Assembly (NCBI GenBank): GCA_013115145.1
Contig: JAAPAO010000033.1
Location: 1 to 64,000, forward strand
From: Perkinsus chesapeaki
Taxonomy: Eukaryota > Perkinsozoa > Perkinsida > Perkinsidae
Direction: 5' to 3'
DNA length: 64,000 nucleotides
Made by a program: the position numbers and the translations under genes. Positions 22,669 to 34,375 of this stretch are shown one piece after another (position 1 is the stretch's first letter; each line of letters starts with the position of its first letter). The notes under the pieces were generated by a model. It did no database searches. It was not told where the DNA came from and saw only the letters and a list, made by a program, of their open reading frames with translations.

Positions 22669-24407
22669 CTATAGAATACTGGTAAATACATTACGAAGAC
22701 CTACACTCCTAGCCCATCCATCTACAGCATATCCTTCTGTATCTAATTCACTAAATAACATATATTGTGATAGTTGGTCTATTCTAGCCTGAATAATAAT
22801 ATATAAGAGAATGATGATGAATATTCTATTAACTACTCTCAGTCTATCTTCAGATATCATATTAGATGCTAATACCTCCACTTGAGATGGTGTAGTATCA
22901 AGTATATCAGCCAAACGAGATAATGATATATTATTGTAGAGATGGGATATGGCTACTATGTTATGCTCGGTAATAGCACGAGATAGTACAGTCATACCTA
23001 CAACATACTTCATCGGTTAAGCTTTTATAAACTACAGTATGTCGCATAGAAATAAATAGAGATGCTATATCTCGTACCATCAGATCCCAATGCTAGGTGA
23101 TGTTCACTTAGACCCTTCTCGAATTCCTGTAGCTCCTTAGGATAGATAACCCTCAAGTTCTTAATCTTTAAAAGAATATCCCATTCACTAGATGGAATAG
23201 ACTTCTCGCATCTATAGAAAGGTAAAACATGTATATAAATGGTTGTTCTTGGTTGTTCTTAGTACTTGGTATCACTTATTATCATTTGTAGAATACGTCT
23301 CTTCTTTAATCCTGCTGGGGCTAAGACAACACAACGTGCAGCACCCAAGAGGAGTTGTGATATGTCATCAGCCTCGATTGATGAGCTATAAGGACCAAGA
23401 GCTACTTCCAAGTATCTGATAATTATCAATTATAGCTCATCATCATAGCAGTAACATAAGGGCCATTTTCCTGAGGATTACTTATAGGCAGCATCCAGGA
23501 ACTTTCTCCTAGCATCGAATATCCTAGCTTGACATACTTTAAACCTTAACTGAAGCCCTACATCATCTTTACCTAGATCAGGTACCTAGACATAACCAGG
23601 ATAACTATAGTAACTAGAGGAGTAGTCTATTACTATCATAGCAGCTCGTGATATATACGATTCAGCGGATACGTCATCACCTCCCTCCAAGAATAGCTCT
23701 GCTATTTTAGTAAAATGCTCACATCGCGCAGCGATGCTACGAAGGCTTCTGAAAAGTCGTGCTTAAAGTAATAGTGTATCGGTGAACAGGGTACGGTGCT
23801 GGCCCAGATCCACCTCGACCATCTGAATCTATTTGACTCAATGCCTTGGCAGCTGCTATGAAATCACCATTTGCCTGGTGTATCTAACAAGAGCAAACTA
23901 AGCATCGATATTAATACATACACGATATACCTCAGAAAGGTTAACTCTGAGTTTAACTATTTCCTCTTCAACACCAGGTGGGCAACCGGTAGTGTGATGA
24001 GGTGAGTCAAGTGATGGAGGTGATACAGGTTGGGATGATGGATCTAATAACTCAAGCATGTGAACCTGACACACGCAATTCATTAATAAGATATGCCCTA
24101 ATGATTGGAGTACTGAGAATTCTTCCAAGGCATCATTAGGTAAATCAGATGTCAAATGGCACATAGAATGGATAACCGCTCTTGTAAAGTTTTGGTTATC
24201 ACCAGAGTTAGGGGAGGTAATAACCTATATATAAATGATGATATAAGATAGACACAAGATAGCCCTTATCACCATTCGAGCAACGTCCACCAGACGATCT
24301 ACATTATGAATCTCAGAATGGATTATATTATCAATAGCTGTTGTATTGGGGTATGCTTTATTGAGAGCACTAAGCAGTGTTTCCTCTGCAGATGAGGAGC
24401 TGCTCAT
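22669..24407 (-). CDS. CSN4: COP9 signalosome subunit 4 (CSN4), PCI-domain protein
   Basis: CSN4 is a scaffold subunit of the COP9 signalosome, which removes NEDD8 from cullins. The start at 24407 gives MSSSSSAEETLLSALNKAYP. Further exons read LRVNLSEVY, LEGGDDVSAESYISRAAM, FKVCQARIFDARRKFLDAAY (a strong CSN4 block) and PKELQEFEKGLSEHHLALGS. The C-terminal PCI module has ITEHNIVAISHLYNNISLSR, LADILDTTPSQVEVLASNMI and SEDRLRVVNR, matching the HNLLxASKLYNNI region of CSN4. The gene ends ELDTEGYAVDGWARSVGLRN with the stop at 22669. Introns are frequent and short. CSN5 of the same complex lies 10 kb away on the same strand. Confidence 0.9.
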
Positions 24408-24523
24408 AATAGTAAACACGAGTTGTTAAAAACTATGTTAGATGGTGGGATGCATCAGAATCATAGAGTCCTACCCACTTCACCACTGTGACAGAACTCA
24501 AGGGTTAAGTTGAAGAAAAATAT

Positions 24524-27145
24524 TCAACCGATGCCACCATTTACTGTAGAAGATGATGATGATGACGATGGTGGTGGGGGTAATGGAGTAATGGTAATGC
24601 TAGAGTGTTTGATGTACATACTAATCACTTTATCATGAGCTCTTGATAGCCAAACAGGCCATAACTGTCTTGGTATCTTTAGAGGTAGCTGTTGAATACT
24701 ACAGGGAGCATAAAACCGCCTTGGCATTAAATTAAGGGTATAGTATACCTGAAGGAGAAGGAGTAGGAAAAAGACAGATAAAAATAATGAAGAAATGTAC
24801 ATGAGCGGGAGTTGTTCTGTCCAATCCCATCATGTTTATGTCATTACTTCCACCAGTGCCCTCGAGAAATGACGAGTCCTAAAATAAAAGATGGTGATGA
24901 TGATGTATCATACAAGTAGATTTAGTCTACTACTTCCTACCTCTGTTGTATCGAAGTCATCCGATTTCTGTGGGAAATTGAATATCGACATAATAGGTGT
25001 TGGATTATCAACCATAGGTTGTCCATTGATAAGGTTAGATGACGACGACGAGCTGGCTGATGATGATGAGTTTGCATTGTTGTTGTATTGGTTCATAGAG
25101 GAAGCATTAGCTGACAAGATGAGTACGGTAAGTGTGGATTAACTATTTGATATTATTATTATTGTGCTAGTACATCCATAGTATCCATAGTCTTGCATAG
25201 CACTCTCATTACTTCCGCGTGATGCCATCACGACAGTCTCATGTTCAGGTATCCCATCGATATTTGTACGACTTGTCCGGTGTTTAGCAGCCTCTAAACT
25301 CCTCTTATCTTCCAATATTAATTCACCCAATGACGATAATAATGTCCCTTTAAAAAGGCCAAGATATCACCACTATGTTTTCATCATACTAGGAGCAGGT
25401 ATCTTACATGTCATAGCTCTAACAGCATTACATGCTTCATTCGTTATTCCTCCTCGATAGGCAGTTGTACCATTTAACCTCTCATTAACAGTGTCCATAG
25501 TTATTGGTATCTTATTTGTATCTGATAGCCCCCTAGTACCTTATACATGAGGTTATGCTATATTGTATTACATTCCTCATTCTGCCCCTCTAAATACTGT
25601 AATGGTATAGCTAACCTTCGACGCTTATCAGTAGGGTCCGCTGGTAAGAGTACTGGCCTTCTCTTTTTCTTTTGTACTGTTCCTGCTGCTGGTCCTGTTA
25701 TTTTACCATTATCAATTGTACCCCCTCCCCTATCAGGTGACTGCTTCTCAGCATACCTAATTATTATTGATACGACAACACTAGAAGCAATAATCTTCAT
25801 AGGTATAATAAACTCACATAATCCTTAATAAAGCTTGTTCATATCCAAGATCAATACCAGCAAGTACTTTAACATCTCCACCATTACATACAGCTCGTGA
25901 TAGATGCTTTTCCTTTTCGACTGCATCCATAGGCATTGGACGACGGAGCATGTTACCTATCACATAACAATAATCAAGTGACTCAGATCATGTACAATAT
26001 GCTGCTTACTGGCAGCAATGCCTCCACGTGCGTTATCGCCAGATTGTGATGATATTGACGTTCTGGTAGTTCCTACTGGTTGAGGGGATGGAGGTGCACG
26101 TCCATAAGGCGAGGCGGCGGCGGCCTGAGCATGGCGAGTTGATGATGACGATGAAGTCATGTTTGCTTGGATAGCCGCTAGTGAGCTCACCCGCATCTGT
26201 CGCATATTAGCAGCAGCTGCCGCCGCTGCTGCAGCTGCTAACTGCCTAGGGGGCACTGATGGGCCTTGTAGTAAATTAACCGAGCGTAAGGCTGCTTGAA
26301 GTGCAGGCCTAATAAGTGAACTGCTAATATTATCTTAGTATACTACATACATTCCTATAATTGCTACCACTTCCTGTTGAATACTCTTATTTTGTGTAGT
26401 CCAATTAAGTCGATTAAGCTATAATAAAGTATAAGATTACCAATAGTATAATATAACAACTACCCTATTAAGCATATCTTGCTTTATTTCCCGAGTAGCT
26501 TGATGTGCAGATGATGCAACATACCCCTTTACCACTTGTTGTAGCATATCAATAGATACCGCTATTCGGTTACTTCCAACAGGTCTAGCTCCCCCTCCAC
26601 TAGTAGGAGCAACACCACCACCAGGGCCACCAACTGTTGATCGAGGTGTTGGTGGTCGAGGATTCTGCTGTTGATTTAAACTTGCTCGTCGAACGGCTTG
26701 TGCAGCTACTGCTGCCGCTGGTAAGCCTGAATGCGTTAGTATATTAGAGGTATGCTATAATGCCATACCACCGCCGCCACCGGCTGTGGCGGTAGTATTG
26801 TGATGTATCATCTGATTAGGATTAATTCCTTGCATAGCTGATACTTGATGACTTCCTCCTCCTGTTCCTGCTGCTGCTGATGTTGCTGCTGTGATAATCC
26901 CTGGATGCCCCATTCTTCCTGCCATGTTTCCAGTGGTAGTAGTTGGTGGTGTTGATGTTGGATGATGCATCGAGTACTGCATTCTTTGTTGTTGTTGATA
27001 CAAAGAAGGGTTTACAGATGATGCCTACCCAGAAATAAAGTACGTCGTTGCCCATAAAGACTGTGCTATCTTACAGCTTGTTGTGTTTGTTGTTGCTGAC
27101 GGTACTGCTGCTGCTGCTGTTGTTGATATTGTTGTTGCTGGCGAT

Positions 27146-27178
<33 letters not shown>

Positions 27179-27365
27179 GCTGTTGTTGCTGTTGTTGTTG
27201 CTGTTGTCCAAATTGTCCACTATTCGATGGTTGTTGAACAGAGCTTTGAGCAGGTGATGGCGTCCTTGATATCGTCCCTTTACTTAATTCTCGCTTTAAT
27301 GCTTCCATGGCATTGTCTAAGGCGCTGCTTCCCCCACCACCCAGAGGGTTACCCACATTAGACAT
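24524..27365 (-). CDS. Gln/Ala/Ser-rich protein, probable nuclear transcription co-factor (unknown)
   Basis: I cannot name this gene. It starts MSNVGNPLGGGGSSALDNAM and EALKRELSKGTISRT at 27365, followed by a poly-Gln tract. Later exons carry SIDMLQQVVKGYVASSAHQA with TREIKQDMLNRLNRLNW (amphipathic helices), a poly-Ala stretch, MLRRPMPMDAVEKEKHLSRA, a basic KKKRRP nuclear-localisation-like motif, ELILEDKRSLEAAKHRTSRT and Asn/Ser runs. The C-terminal exon reads RRFYAPCSIQQLPLKIPRQL and ends in a Ser run at 24524. Low complexity, helices and a basic patch fit a Mediator or TAF-like component, but no diagnostic domain is visible. It might be two genes; the splices are only partly resolved. Confidence 0.6.
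27138..27210 (-). repeat. CAA/CAG trinucleotide tract encoding poly-Gln
   Basis: On the plus strand this reads as GTT/GCT/TGC triplets, giving about two dozen near-continuous Gln codons in the minus-strand frame with CAA and CAG mixed. The interruptions suggest moderate repeat stability. Antisense frames give Leu and Val runs that are shadows. Confidence 0.85.
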
Positions 27366-27707
27366 CACCACAAACTAAGTAAACTGCTTAGTACTCTATC
27401 ATAAGTAGCTACTACTACCCTTCCGCTACCCTAATGACCGATCCCCAGCCTGAACAGGGGTGTAGACGATGAAACACAAGATATGACTGTCAGGCTTTAT
27501 GACCAGCGTGAAGCGATATTTATAAGACAGACGAGTTTGACATAAAATAGAGCTACCCCAGAAAATGTGCGGGCAGGTAGTAGTATTAAGGGCCGTTTGG
27601 TGATGACCACCACCATCATCATCAGTGACAATGACGGGGATTATTATGATGATACAGTTATAGAGGCACCGGCATTGTCATCCTTCTGATTTCGAGGAGT
27701 AAAGTAT

Positions 27708-28869
27708 CTAATGATTATATAATGCCCTAGCAGCAGTAAAAATAATGAAGTAATACCGGAAGTCCATGAAAATCCCTAGAGCCAGCAACAGCGCCTTCCA
27801 TCGGGGATTCTCAACTTGCCCAAATGTAACCCAATAGTTATCTTGCTCCTGAATAAGAATGAATAATGAATAATAGCAGCCCCCCATCTCACCTTAAAAC
27901 ATATTGGGCAGCAATCTCCCCACATCCAATACTTGTCTATTTTACCAACCTCTGATTTATTCCTGTAATGAATATCTTATAGTACTACTGAGGTGGTAGT
28001 AGTAGGCTATACAATACTTACATAGAGTCGGTTAATTCTACACCAATATGTTGACATGGCCCACAGGGTAAAGGGCAACACATCCCCCATTGGCAGCATC
28101 CACCTTCTCCTGTAATAACATCATTACCTGCTGCATCTTTAATCTTAAAAGTTAGGTCACAGCAAGCATAAGGATCATGTAATGTACCCAGTAACCTAAA
28201 GAGAGACGGGTTAAGAGAATGCAGGTACTGGAACAACTGCTTACTGATCAGTTGATGTTTCAGTTACATAGGCTACAGGACGATTAGCACACAGGCAGGT
28301 ACAGGAGCATGGACGATGTACAGTAAGCCAATGGATCAGATCACCATGTATTCTAAATAAACAATAAGTAGTCGTAGATGACATGTAGTTGACGGTGGTC
28401 ACCCTTTAGAGCCAAGGACGTAAATATGTAGATCCCAAGGAGCACAGTCCGCTGGGTAACAGTTCCTCTCACAGAAGTTAGATTCCTCTACTGCATAGAA
28501 TACCTCACGTCCATATTCATCTTTAATAATATATCTAATATCGACGATGGCAAGCCATATCATTAAAGTAGTATCTACTTATTGCGTTGGTCAAAACCAG
28601 TGATGGCCTCTATCATTTGACGTAGCTCTCTAATTTGTACCTTCAAAGGACACTTCACCGCATACAAGTCGTCCTTACACTATCGTTACCTTCCTTAATC
28701 CAGCTACAACTTGCATACCATCAACAACATTTGCTTGGGCTATAACTGGCATTGGATTCCCTACAAGTGTTGCCATTTGGACCTATCAATATCATATTAC
28801 TTCATGTACCATGATGAGCGCTAAGCTTACCTGACCTGGTGGCTGAATCTGAGGATTAGGATACTGCAT
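27708..28869 (-). CDS. Phospholipid scramblase family protein
   Basis: Scramblase-family proteins are beta-barrel, palmitoylated proteins linked to calcium-dependent lipid movement or signalling. The start at 28869 gives MQYPNPQIQPPGQ, a Pro/Gln-rich N-terminus typical of the family. Then come VVDGMQVVAGLRK, RELRQMIEAITGFDQRN, YIIKDEYGREVFYAVEESNF, a Cys-rich block (CSCTCLC, like the palmitoylated cluster), LTFKIKDAAGNDV and the cysteines of GGCCQWGMCCPLPCGPC. Next are VGKIDKYWMWGDCCPICFK and YWVTFGQVENPRWKALLLAL. The C-terminus GIFMDFRYYFIIF is the single hydrophobic segment, with the stop at 27708. Several introns are under 60 nt. Confidence 0.85.
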
Positions 28870-29024
28870 GATATTATTGCGTAAACTTCAACAACAAATG
28901 TACTATTTAATATCTACGTAAAGGGTAAAACTAAAGAACATATCATGCACAGAAACAACAAGCTGAAACATTGATTAGTTCAACAACATGCATGGGTAAA
29001 GGAATTGATATGAAAGGTGCTCTA

Positions 29025-32000
29025 TTATTTACAAGCTGTCATCATCATCGTCTTTAGTGGTTTAGAGGAGCTCACTAGTGTTTCAGCATCACCTTCTGTT
29101 GCTGCAGCTACTTGATGAAGGTTATTGGAGAACCTACCATGAATATACTAAAGGACAATAAGCATGTAATAAAGTACTTCTCAGATAGGTCAACAGCTTC
29201 GAATCCCATAGCACGACAGAGACCGACTAAACGTTCTTTAGCACCGGTAGACTTCAAAGCTTTCATTTTCACTAGGACAGTGGGGCCAAGGATCTACATA
29301 ATGCAGTTCATACTAGTTCCCAACTAGCATCCGCAGCACGGGCATCCTCCTCCTGCTGCTTACATCCCCTAATGATAGGCGTGCCTCTGGTATCTTATGA
29401 TATCCTGATTGAATTATCAATGTACAAAGTGATAGGAAATCTGATGGTAGTAGATGGTTAGCCTGTCGTATTGCAACTTGGCATATTAGATGACATAGCT
29501 CTGAAAAAAAGGATATTTTGCTCAGAGGGCTAAACTCTCAGAGAGCTTGGTGCTATTCAAGAAGATCCGTACTATCTCACCCCATGATACACGTAGTATT
29601 CAAAGTATATCAATTGAGGCTCAAATCAAACGTCACGATTAAAGCCTTCGTATCTACTTCACGTCACACGCTCCACTAGAAAGGTCAAGGCGGAGCACAT
29701 GCCACGACGCTCCCTCTTCCTGTCTAGTTCACGCATTCTGGAGAGCTTTGCTTATCATACTAGTGTCCCCCCTTCAACAAACAATCCCCAGTATACTTGT
29801 GTCATTTTCTTGTGTCCTTGCATTCCCTACTCCTTTCATCTGGCATAATAATGACAGCACACGACAGAGTAGTTTAGCTGTGTGAACATCTCCTTCAAAG
29901 CTGTTGTTAATACTATCCAATGCTCCAACAACCTCTAGGGCTCTATGAGCTAATCGTTCTATATGCATGGGGTAGGATGTAACCAGTGGTGTATATCGTG
30001 CCTGATTAGAACATTCCTGCATAATACCATGAATACCATATACCACTAATACCAGTAATGATAACTCTGTTATTCCCAATAGCTCAATAGATATACCTTC
30101 AAGTAGAGTACATACCAGCTTATCAGCTGCCTCTAGGCAATAGCAGCATCGTCCATGTAAATGATGTATAAGGTAGACTGCAGCCTTCTGATATGCTTGT
30201 GGTAGCCTTTTATCGTCTATGGAGCTGATGCTGCTGCCTACTTGGCCTTGATCGATACGCTTTTGAATAGTTTCACAAATGGTTGATGACACTCTACCAT
30301 AACCAACAACAGCATCTATAAGGTCCGTATCCTCTATATCATCATCATCATCAGCAGCCTATGCAGAATTATGAATTACCAAAACCTTGTTGAACATGGC
30401 AGTAGCTCGTACCTCTAGGGATTCACACAGTGCTGCTGCTGCTGCATCCTTAATAGCAAGTAATGCACCTCTTGGGAAGCCTTCCTTTGCATCAGCTGCT
30501 GATATTAATATATTAGATACCTATTAGATAGACCTCGGTATTCTATTACAATAGCCAGTGCAGGTGGTATTATGAGTTCCTACTTCCCTATTCCCTTCAA
30601 CACCTGCAGTTATCCCTATTCGTACATAGTCATCTATTTTACACAGGTTATTATCGAGACGTTGTACAATATGATTTGCAATACACCTTCTAACTGTATT
30701 GGAAGGTATATTACCAAGTATACCAGCTAAGGACTAAAGGATGAAGATTAGTGATAGCTAAGTTAGTCGGTGCTGTTGTTGTAACCTACCTCAATTGTTG
30801 TTGTAGTTAATTTACGTTGTAGATGGATAGTAGCCAATGACACTAGACTAGGCCTATCCTGCTGTAATGCGGGTAAGGTCTCTGCGGCATATATAGTACC
30901 TGTAAAAGGTGACAATACTATTAGTAGTATTATATATTAGGTTTATCTATATATCAATAAATATATCTAATATATTTGATATCCACCTACTCTATGCCCT
31001 GTACCAAAAGGGCCGTCTAAATACTTACTCGCTAAGGCACTGGATGTTTGATTTCTAACACCACGTATTGATGTACTCGCCATACGCCTCAATAAAGTAT
31101 CGATAGCCACTCTCGCTTCAGTAGGAGCATTATCCTAAGTAGTATACAATACTCATCAATGCATCCATGGTAGTAGTAGTAGTAGTACTGAGGCCAGGCC
31201 AAGGTTCAGCATTAAACTAGGTACCATCTCAGCTTGTAATAAGGGAAGGTGTTCTCCTAAAGCCATCGCTAGGGACGTTATCTACAATAACATAACGCGT
31301 AACGTGAGTAGGAGACTAAGTGTAACACACTTACCGCGGCACCTGAAGGCTTCCACCAGTTATTGAACTTATGAAGTTTCCCTAATGCTGCTGTTGTTAT
31401 AGATATTTGTTCAACTTCCATAAGAGATATCCGAGCACAAAGAGAAGAGCATGCAGCTGAGCAGCAAGGACAAAGTGCTTCATAAGGACGAAGAAGAAGG
31501 GAAGACGAACTTACCTTCAAGTACAGCCTGGTGTGGAGAGGGTGATGTTAATGGTTGAGGCATTAATGGTAATAAATTAACATATCTATAAAGTGAAGAT
31601 TGCTTGTTGGATGTGTTATGCTGCTGCCATGTCCTTACGAGCGGAATATCGTTGGTATATCCACGAGCCTTACAGATTCCATCTGATATGTCAATTCCCT
31701 ATGAAAGTTGATAACACATTATGTTAAATGTCACCACCATACCTGCTAACTGAGATCAAAGCTTCCTCATTTGTTATCTTAAGCTTAGCCATTGCTCCAA
31801 GGCATTCAGTGACTGATCTAATAAACCATATGAGAATGCTCAACAACAACAATAACCCTACCTAACATTTGATGTTGGTATCGTCTTTGATATCATTTGA
31901 ACTAGCCTTGTCAGCTCAGGTCTGCATAACGTACCACACTAAAGATGAACTGTGAATTAAAGTCTGTGATATAATAGAACATCCTCAACAGTTACCTCTT

Positions 32001-32621
32001 CACTAAAGGCAGATGCAGCCTTGAGTAGATATGCTATATCAACACCTTGTAAACGATGGATATCACGATGGCACACAGCACTATATAACACTTTAACCTA
32101 AAGACCACACTATGTAAAATAAGGGTAGTAACACTTGGTCTCACATCATTGGTATTAGCTGGCCAATGCTTAGCTATCCATAATGTACCAAATAATATAC
32201 CTACCGTATATGAAGGCTTCATCTCATTAGCCATATCTGCTGCTGCCGCAATAGCCTTGTTAAACCTAAAGCATAAGTTAGACTTCCTACGATACCCTTA
32301 TTGTCCTCTTACAATTCTTTATTATTAACCCTCAACCTAGCTGCAGTATGTATAGTATATGCTAGCTCCTTAGGTGGCTGATCTTCTACTTTCTGGTAGA
32401 GGAACTGCATTGGTATCTGATGATGATGATGACATAGATAACACTACCGTAATCCGGTCAGATCTTCTATCTACCCTCGCAGGATTAACACCAGTCTCAA
32501 TATGGTCCATGAACTCTAGCTTGTATAAGTCCTTTTTACTCTGCCTTCTAGGTGCAAAATGCCTAACACCTTTACGTCTGATACTCGAGACCGTCTTACT
32601 GCGACCAAGAAGGATAAGCAT
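29025..32621 (-). CDS. Large helical-repeat protein with mitochondrial-type N-terminus
   Basis: I do not recognise a named family with certainty. The probable start at 32621 gives MLILLGRSKTVSSIRRKGVR, an Arg-rich amphipathic leader like a mitochondrial targeting peptide. The body is a long series of helix pairs, each of about 35-40 residues, with the pattern LxxAxxxx...LaxLlxa. Examples are FNKAIAAAADMANEMKPSYT, TELTRLVQMISKTIPTSN, SLAGILGNIPSNTVRRCIAN and LCHLICQVAIRQANHLLPSD. This resembles the FASTK/heptatricopeptide helical-repeat proteins that process organellar RNA in alveolates. No RAP domain is visible at the end, which reads TVLVKMKALKSTGAKER and stops at 29025. An unusually long non-coding insert of about 290 nt splits the last third. 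The 29025-29320 part could be a separate gene. Confidence 0.5.
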
Positions 32622-33259
32622 GCTTCATGTAGTAAAAACCTTATAGACCGCGGGGTCACTTCCCGAATTAAATGAAATACTAACTCGGTAACCTTGCGAA
32701 TTGGGGAGCATTGAAAGCTTTCCAGCCCATGATACTGGGTGCGCATGGTAGTGTATACTGCAGGCTAGTACGCTCAGTACTACTATTACGGTACAAGTGA
32801 GGCAAAAGCTATCATGACAGGTAATCATACAGCCATTAATGTGCGAGACTGTCTAAATTGTGGCTCATTAAAAACCCCGGGGGGGGGCGGAGCGCACCCC
32901 CACGAGGGTAAAAGTTGCTCTGCTATATGTTGTAGCTTTCGCGACTCGAGGAATAAAAGAAGAAAACTTGATATTCCCTGAAGCTCAACTTTTTCAACTG
33001 TTAAAAGAAGGAATGTCGAATATCCCCTACATGAGTAGGGGGCAGTGCACCATGAAAAGTGCCCAGAGGGGTGGCTGCTGCTGCTGTCTCCTACTATGTT
33101 CAGTCATCCAGCTAAAATACGATATCCACCCCACAGTGTATGGTATGCACAATATTTAGATACTAACTCGATGGGTTTTAGGATATTATAACACTAGAAA
33201 TGTTACTAAGGTATAGTACTGTATTATTATCATGCATGGTATTATTATTGACGGTAAGA
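32622..33259. other. Intergenic region with a G-run/C-run motif
   Basis: It is flanked by the helical-repeat gene and the DHHC gene, both on the minus strand. At about 32873-32903 there is a run of ten Gs in CCCCGGGGGGGGGGCGG..., closed by GCGCACCCCC, which can pair. A short plus-strand frame at 32968-33159 has no protein-like character. Confidence 0.45.
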
Positions 33260-34198
33260 CTATAGATGCTTTGTTGAAGATGTCATCATCTCAATAACCG
33301 AATCCTCTTTATTATCTTCTATAACCCAGCTTACACCATCCCCAACAGGTCTAGACTTAACATTATGATGTGGTATAAACCACCATACCACACTCGACCC
33401 CATAACTTGCTCGATATTCCTTCTCCTACCAATATCATATTTAGATCGTTTACTTAGTCGAGATGACGATGATGATGATGATGTGCTCTGCCGCCGCTTC
33501 CCTCCTACCGTTTCCCCATTATCTAAATTCTCTATAGTAGTGCTATTATCCATAACCAGACCCAAATGGAACTTTATAAAATTAGTTAAAGTAGCCATGA
33601 AGAATATTGCAATGATATAACTAAGTAATATAAAAACATCGCCTACGTCTAATAGTCTAATATCAATTATAATGACCTCTCTTAAATGAATATATAATGG
33701 ATATATACCAGTAATAATATAGAGTAATAATGTAGCATATACATATAATAATAACTGTATAAAGAACTTCCTATTATAGAAACCAACACAGTTATTTATC
33801 CATGGGCAATGATGATCCATATTAAGATTACATCTATTACATATACTACAGTGGTGTGTTCTCTCAGGCTTCCATACATTACACATTTTGCAGTATCGCC
33901 GTCTCTTACTCTCCTCACCTATATGAAATCCCCAGTATAATGGTACTGTTCCTGGATCAGTAGTAACAGCCATATATAAAGACCATAATACCATTAAAGT
34001 TAATATATGAAATAATATTAATATAACCTTAGCTGATAGAGATGGTAATAGTGGAAGCCATGACAAGAATACAAATCCAATATACTCCAGGGATATAAAA
34101 CATATAACAACTAATACAAACCATAGACCATAATCATTATTAGGTTTATTAGAACGATTATAGGACTCAGCTAGTAGTAGATGTGAAGTGTCATACAT
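33260..34198 (-). CDS. DHHC palmitoyl transferase (zDHHC), single exon
   Basis: DHHC enzymes attach palmitate to cysteines of membrane-associated proteins through an acyl-enzyme on the DHHC Cys. This 312-residue frame is intronless. Two membrane segments (about 24-45 and 52-78) lead to the DPG motif (81-83). The Cys-rich domain (about 103-137) has CKMC, THHCSICNRC and DHHC at 128-131, followed by CPWINNCVG. Two more membrane segments (about 146-166 and 186-207) follow, then the TTxE motif as TTIE and a Ser-rich cytosolic tail. Length and topology are normal for a four-span enzyme of endomembranes. Lack of introns is unusual next to such intron-dense neighbours and could mean intron loss by retrocopying. 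Confidence 0.95.
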   Translation of the reverse strand: MYDTSHLLLAESYNRSNKPNNDYGLWFVLVVICFISLEYIGFVFLSWLPLLPSLSAKVILILFHILTLMVLWSLYMAVTTDPGTVPLYWGFHIGEESKRRRYCKMCNVWKPERTHHCSICNRCNLNMDHHCPWINNCVGFYNRKFFIQLLLYVYATLLLYIITGIYPLYIHLREVIIIDIRLLDVGDVFILLSYIIAIFFMATLTNFIKFHLGLVMDNSTTIENLDNGETVGGKRRQSTSSSSSSSRLSKRSKYDIGRRRNIEQVMGSSVVWWFIPHHNVKSRPVGDGVSWVIEDNKEDSVIEMMTSSTKHL

Positions 34199-34375
34199 GC
34201 TAATGTGAAGTAGAAGGAGGAGGAGGAAGAGTAACGATAAAAGATAGTGAAATGATGACTAACTAAGGATAGCTGCTATCTGATAATAATAATAATAACT
34301 CATAACTGGTGTAGTAGCAGCTCAATCCGGATAGATTATCAATGAAACGTGACACACAAGAGCAAGTACTAATGC

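Noticed and set aside
27048-27361. Plus-strand frames with poly-Leu and poly-Val
   Set aside because: Shadows of the poly-Gln codon run of the minus-strand gene.
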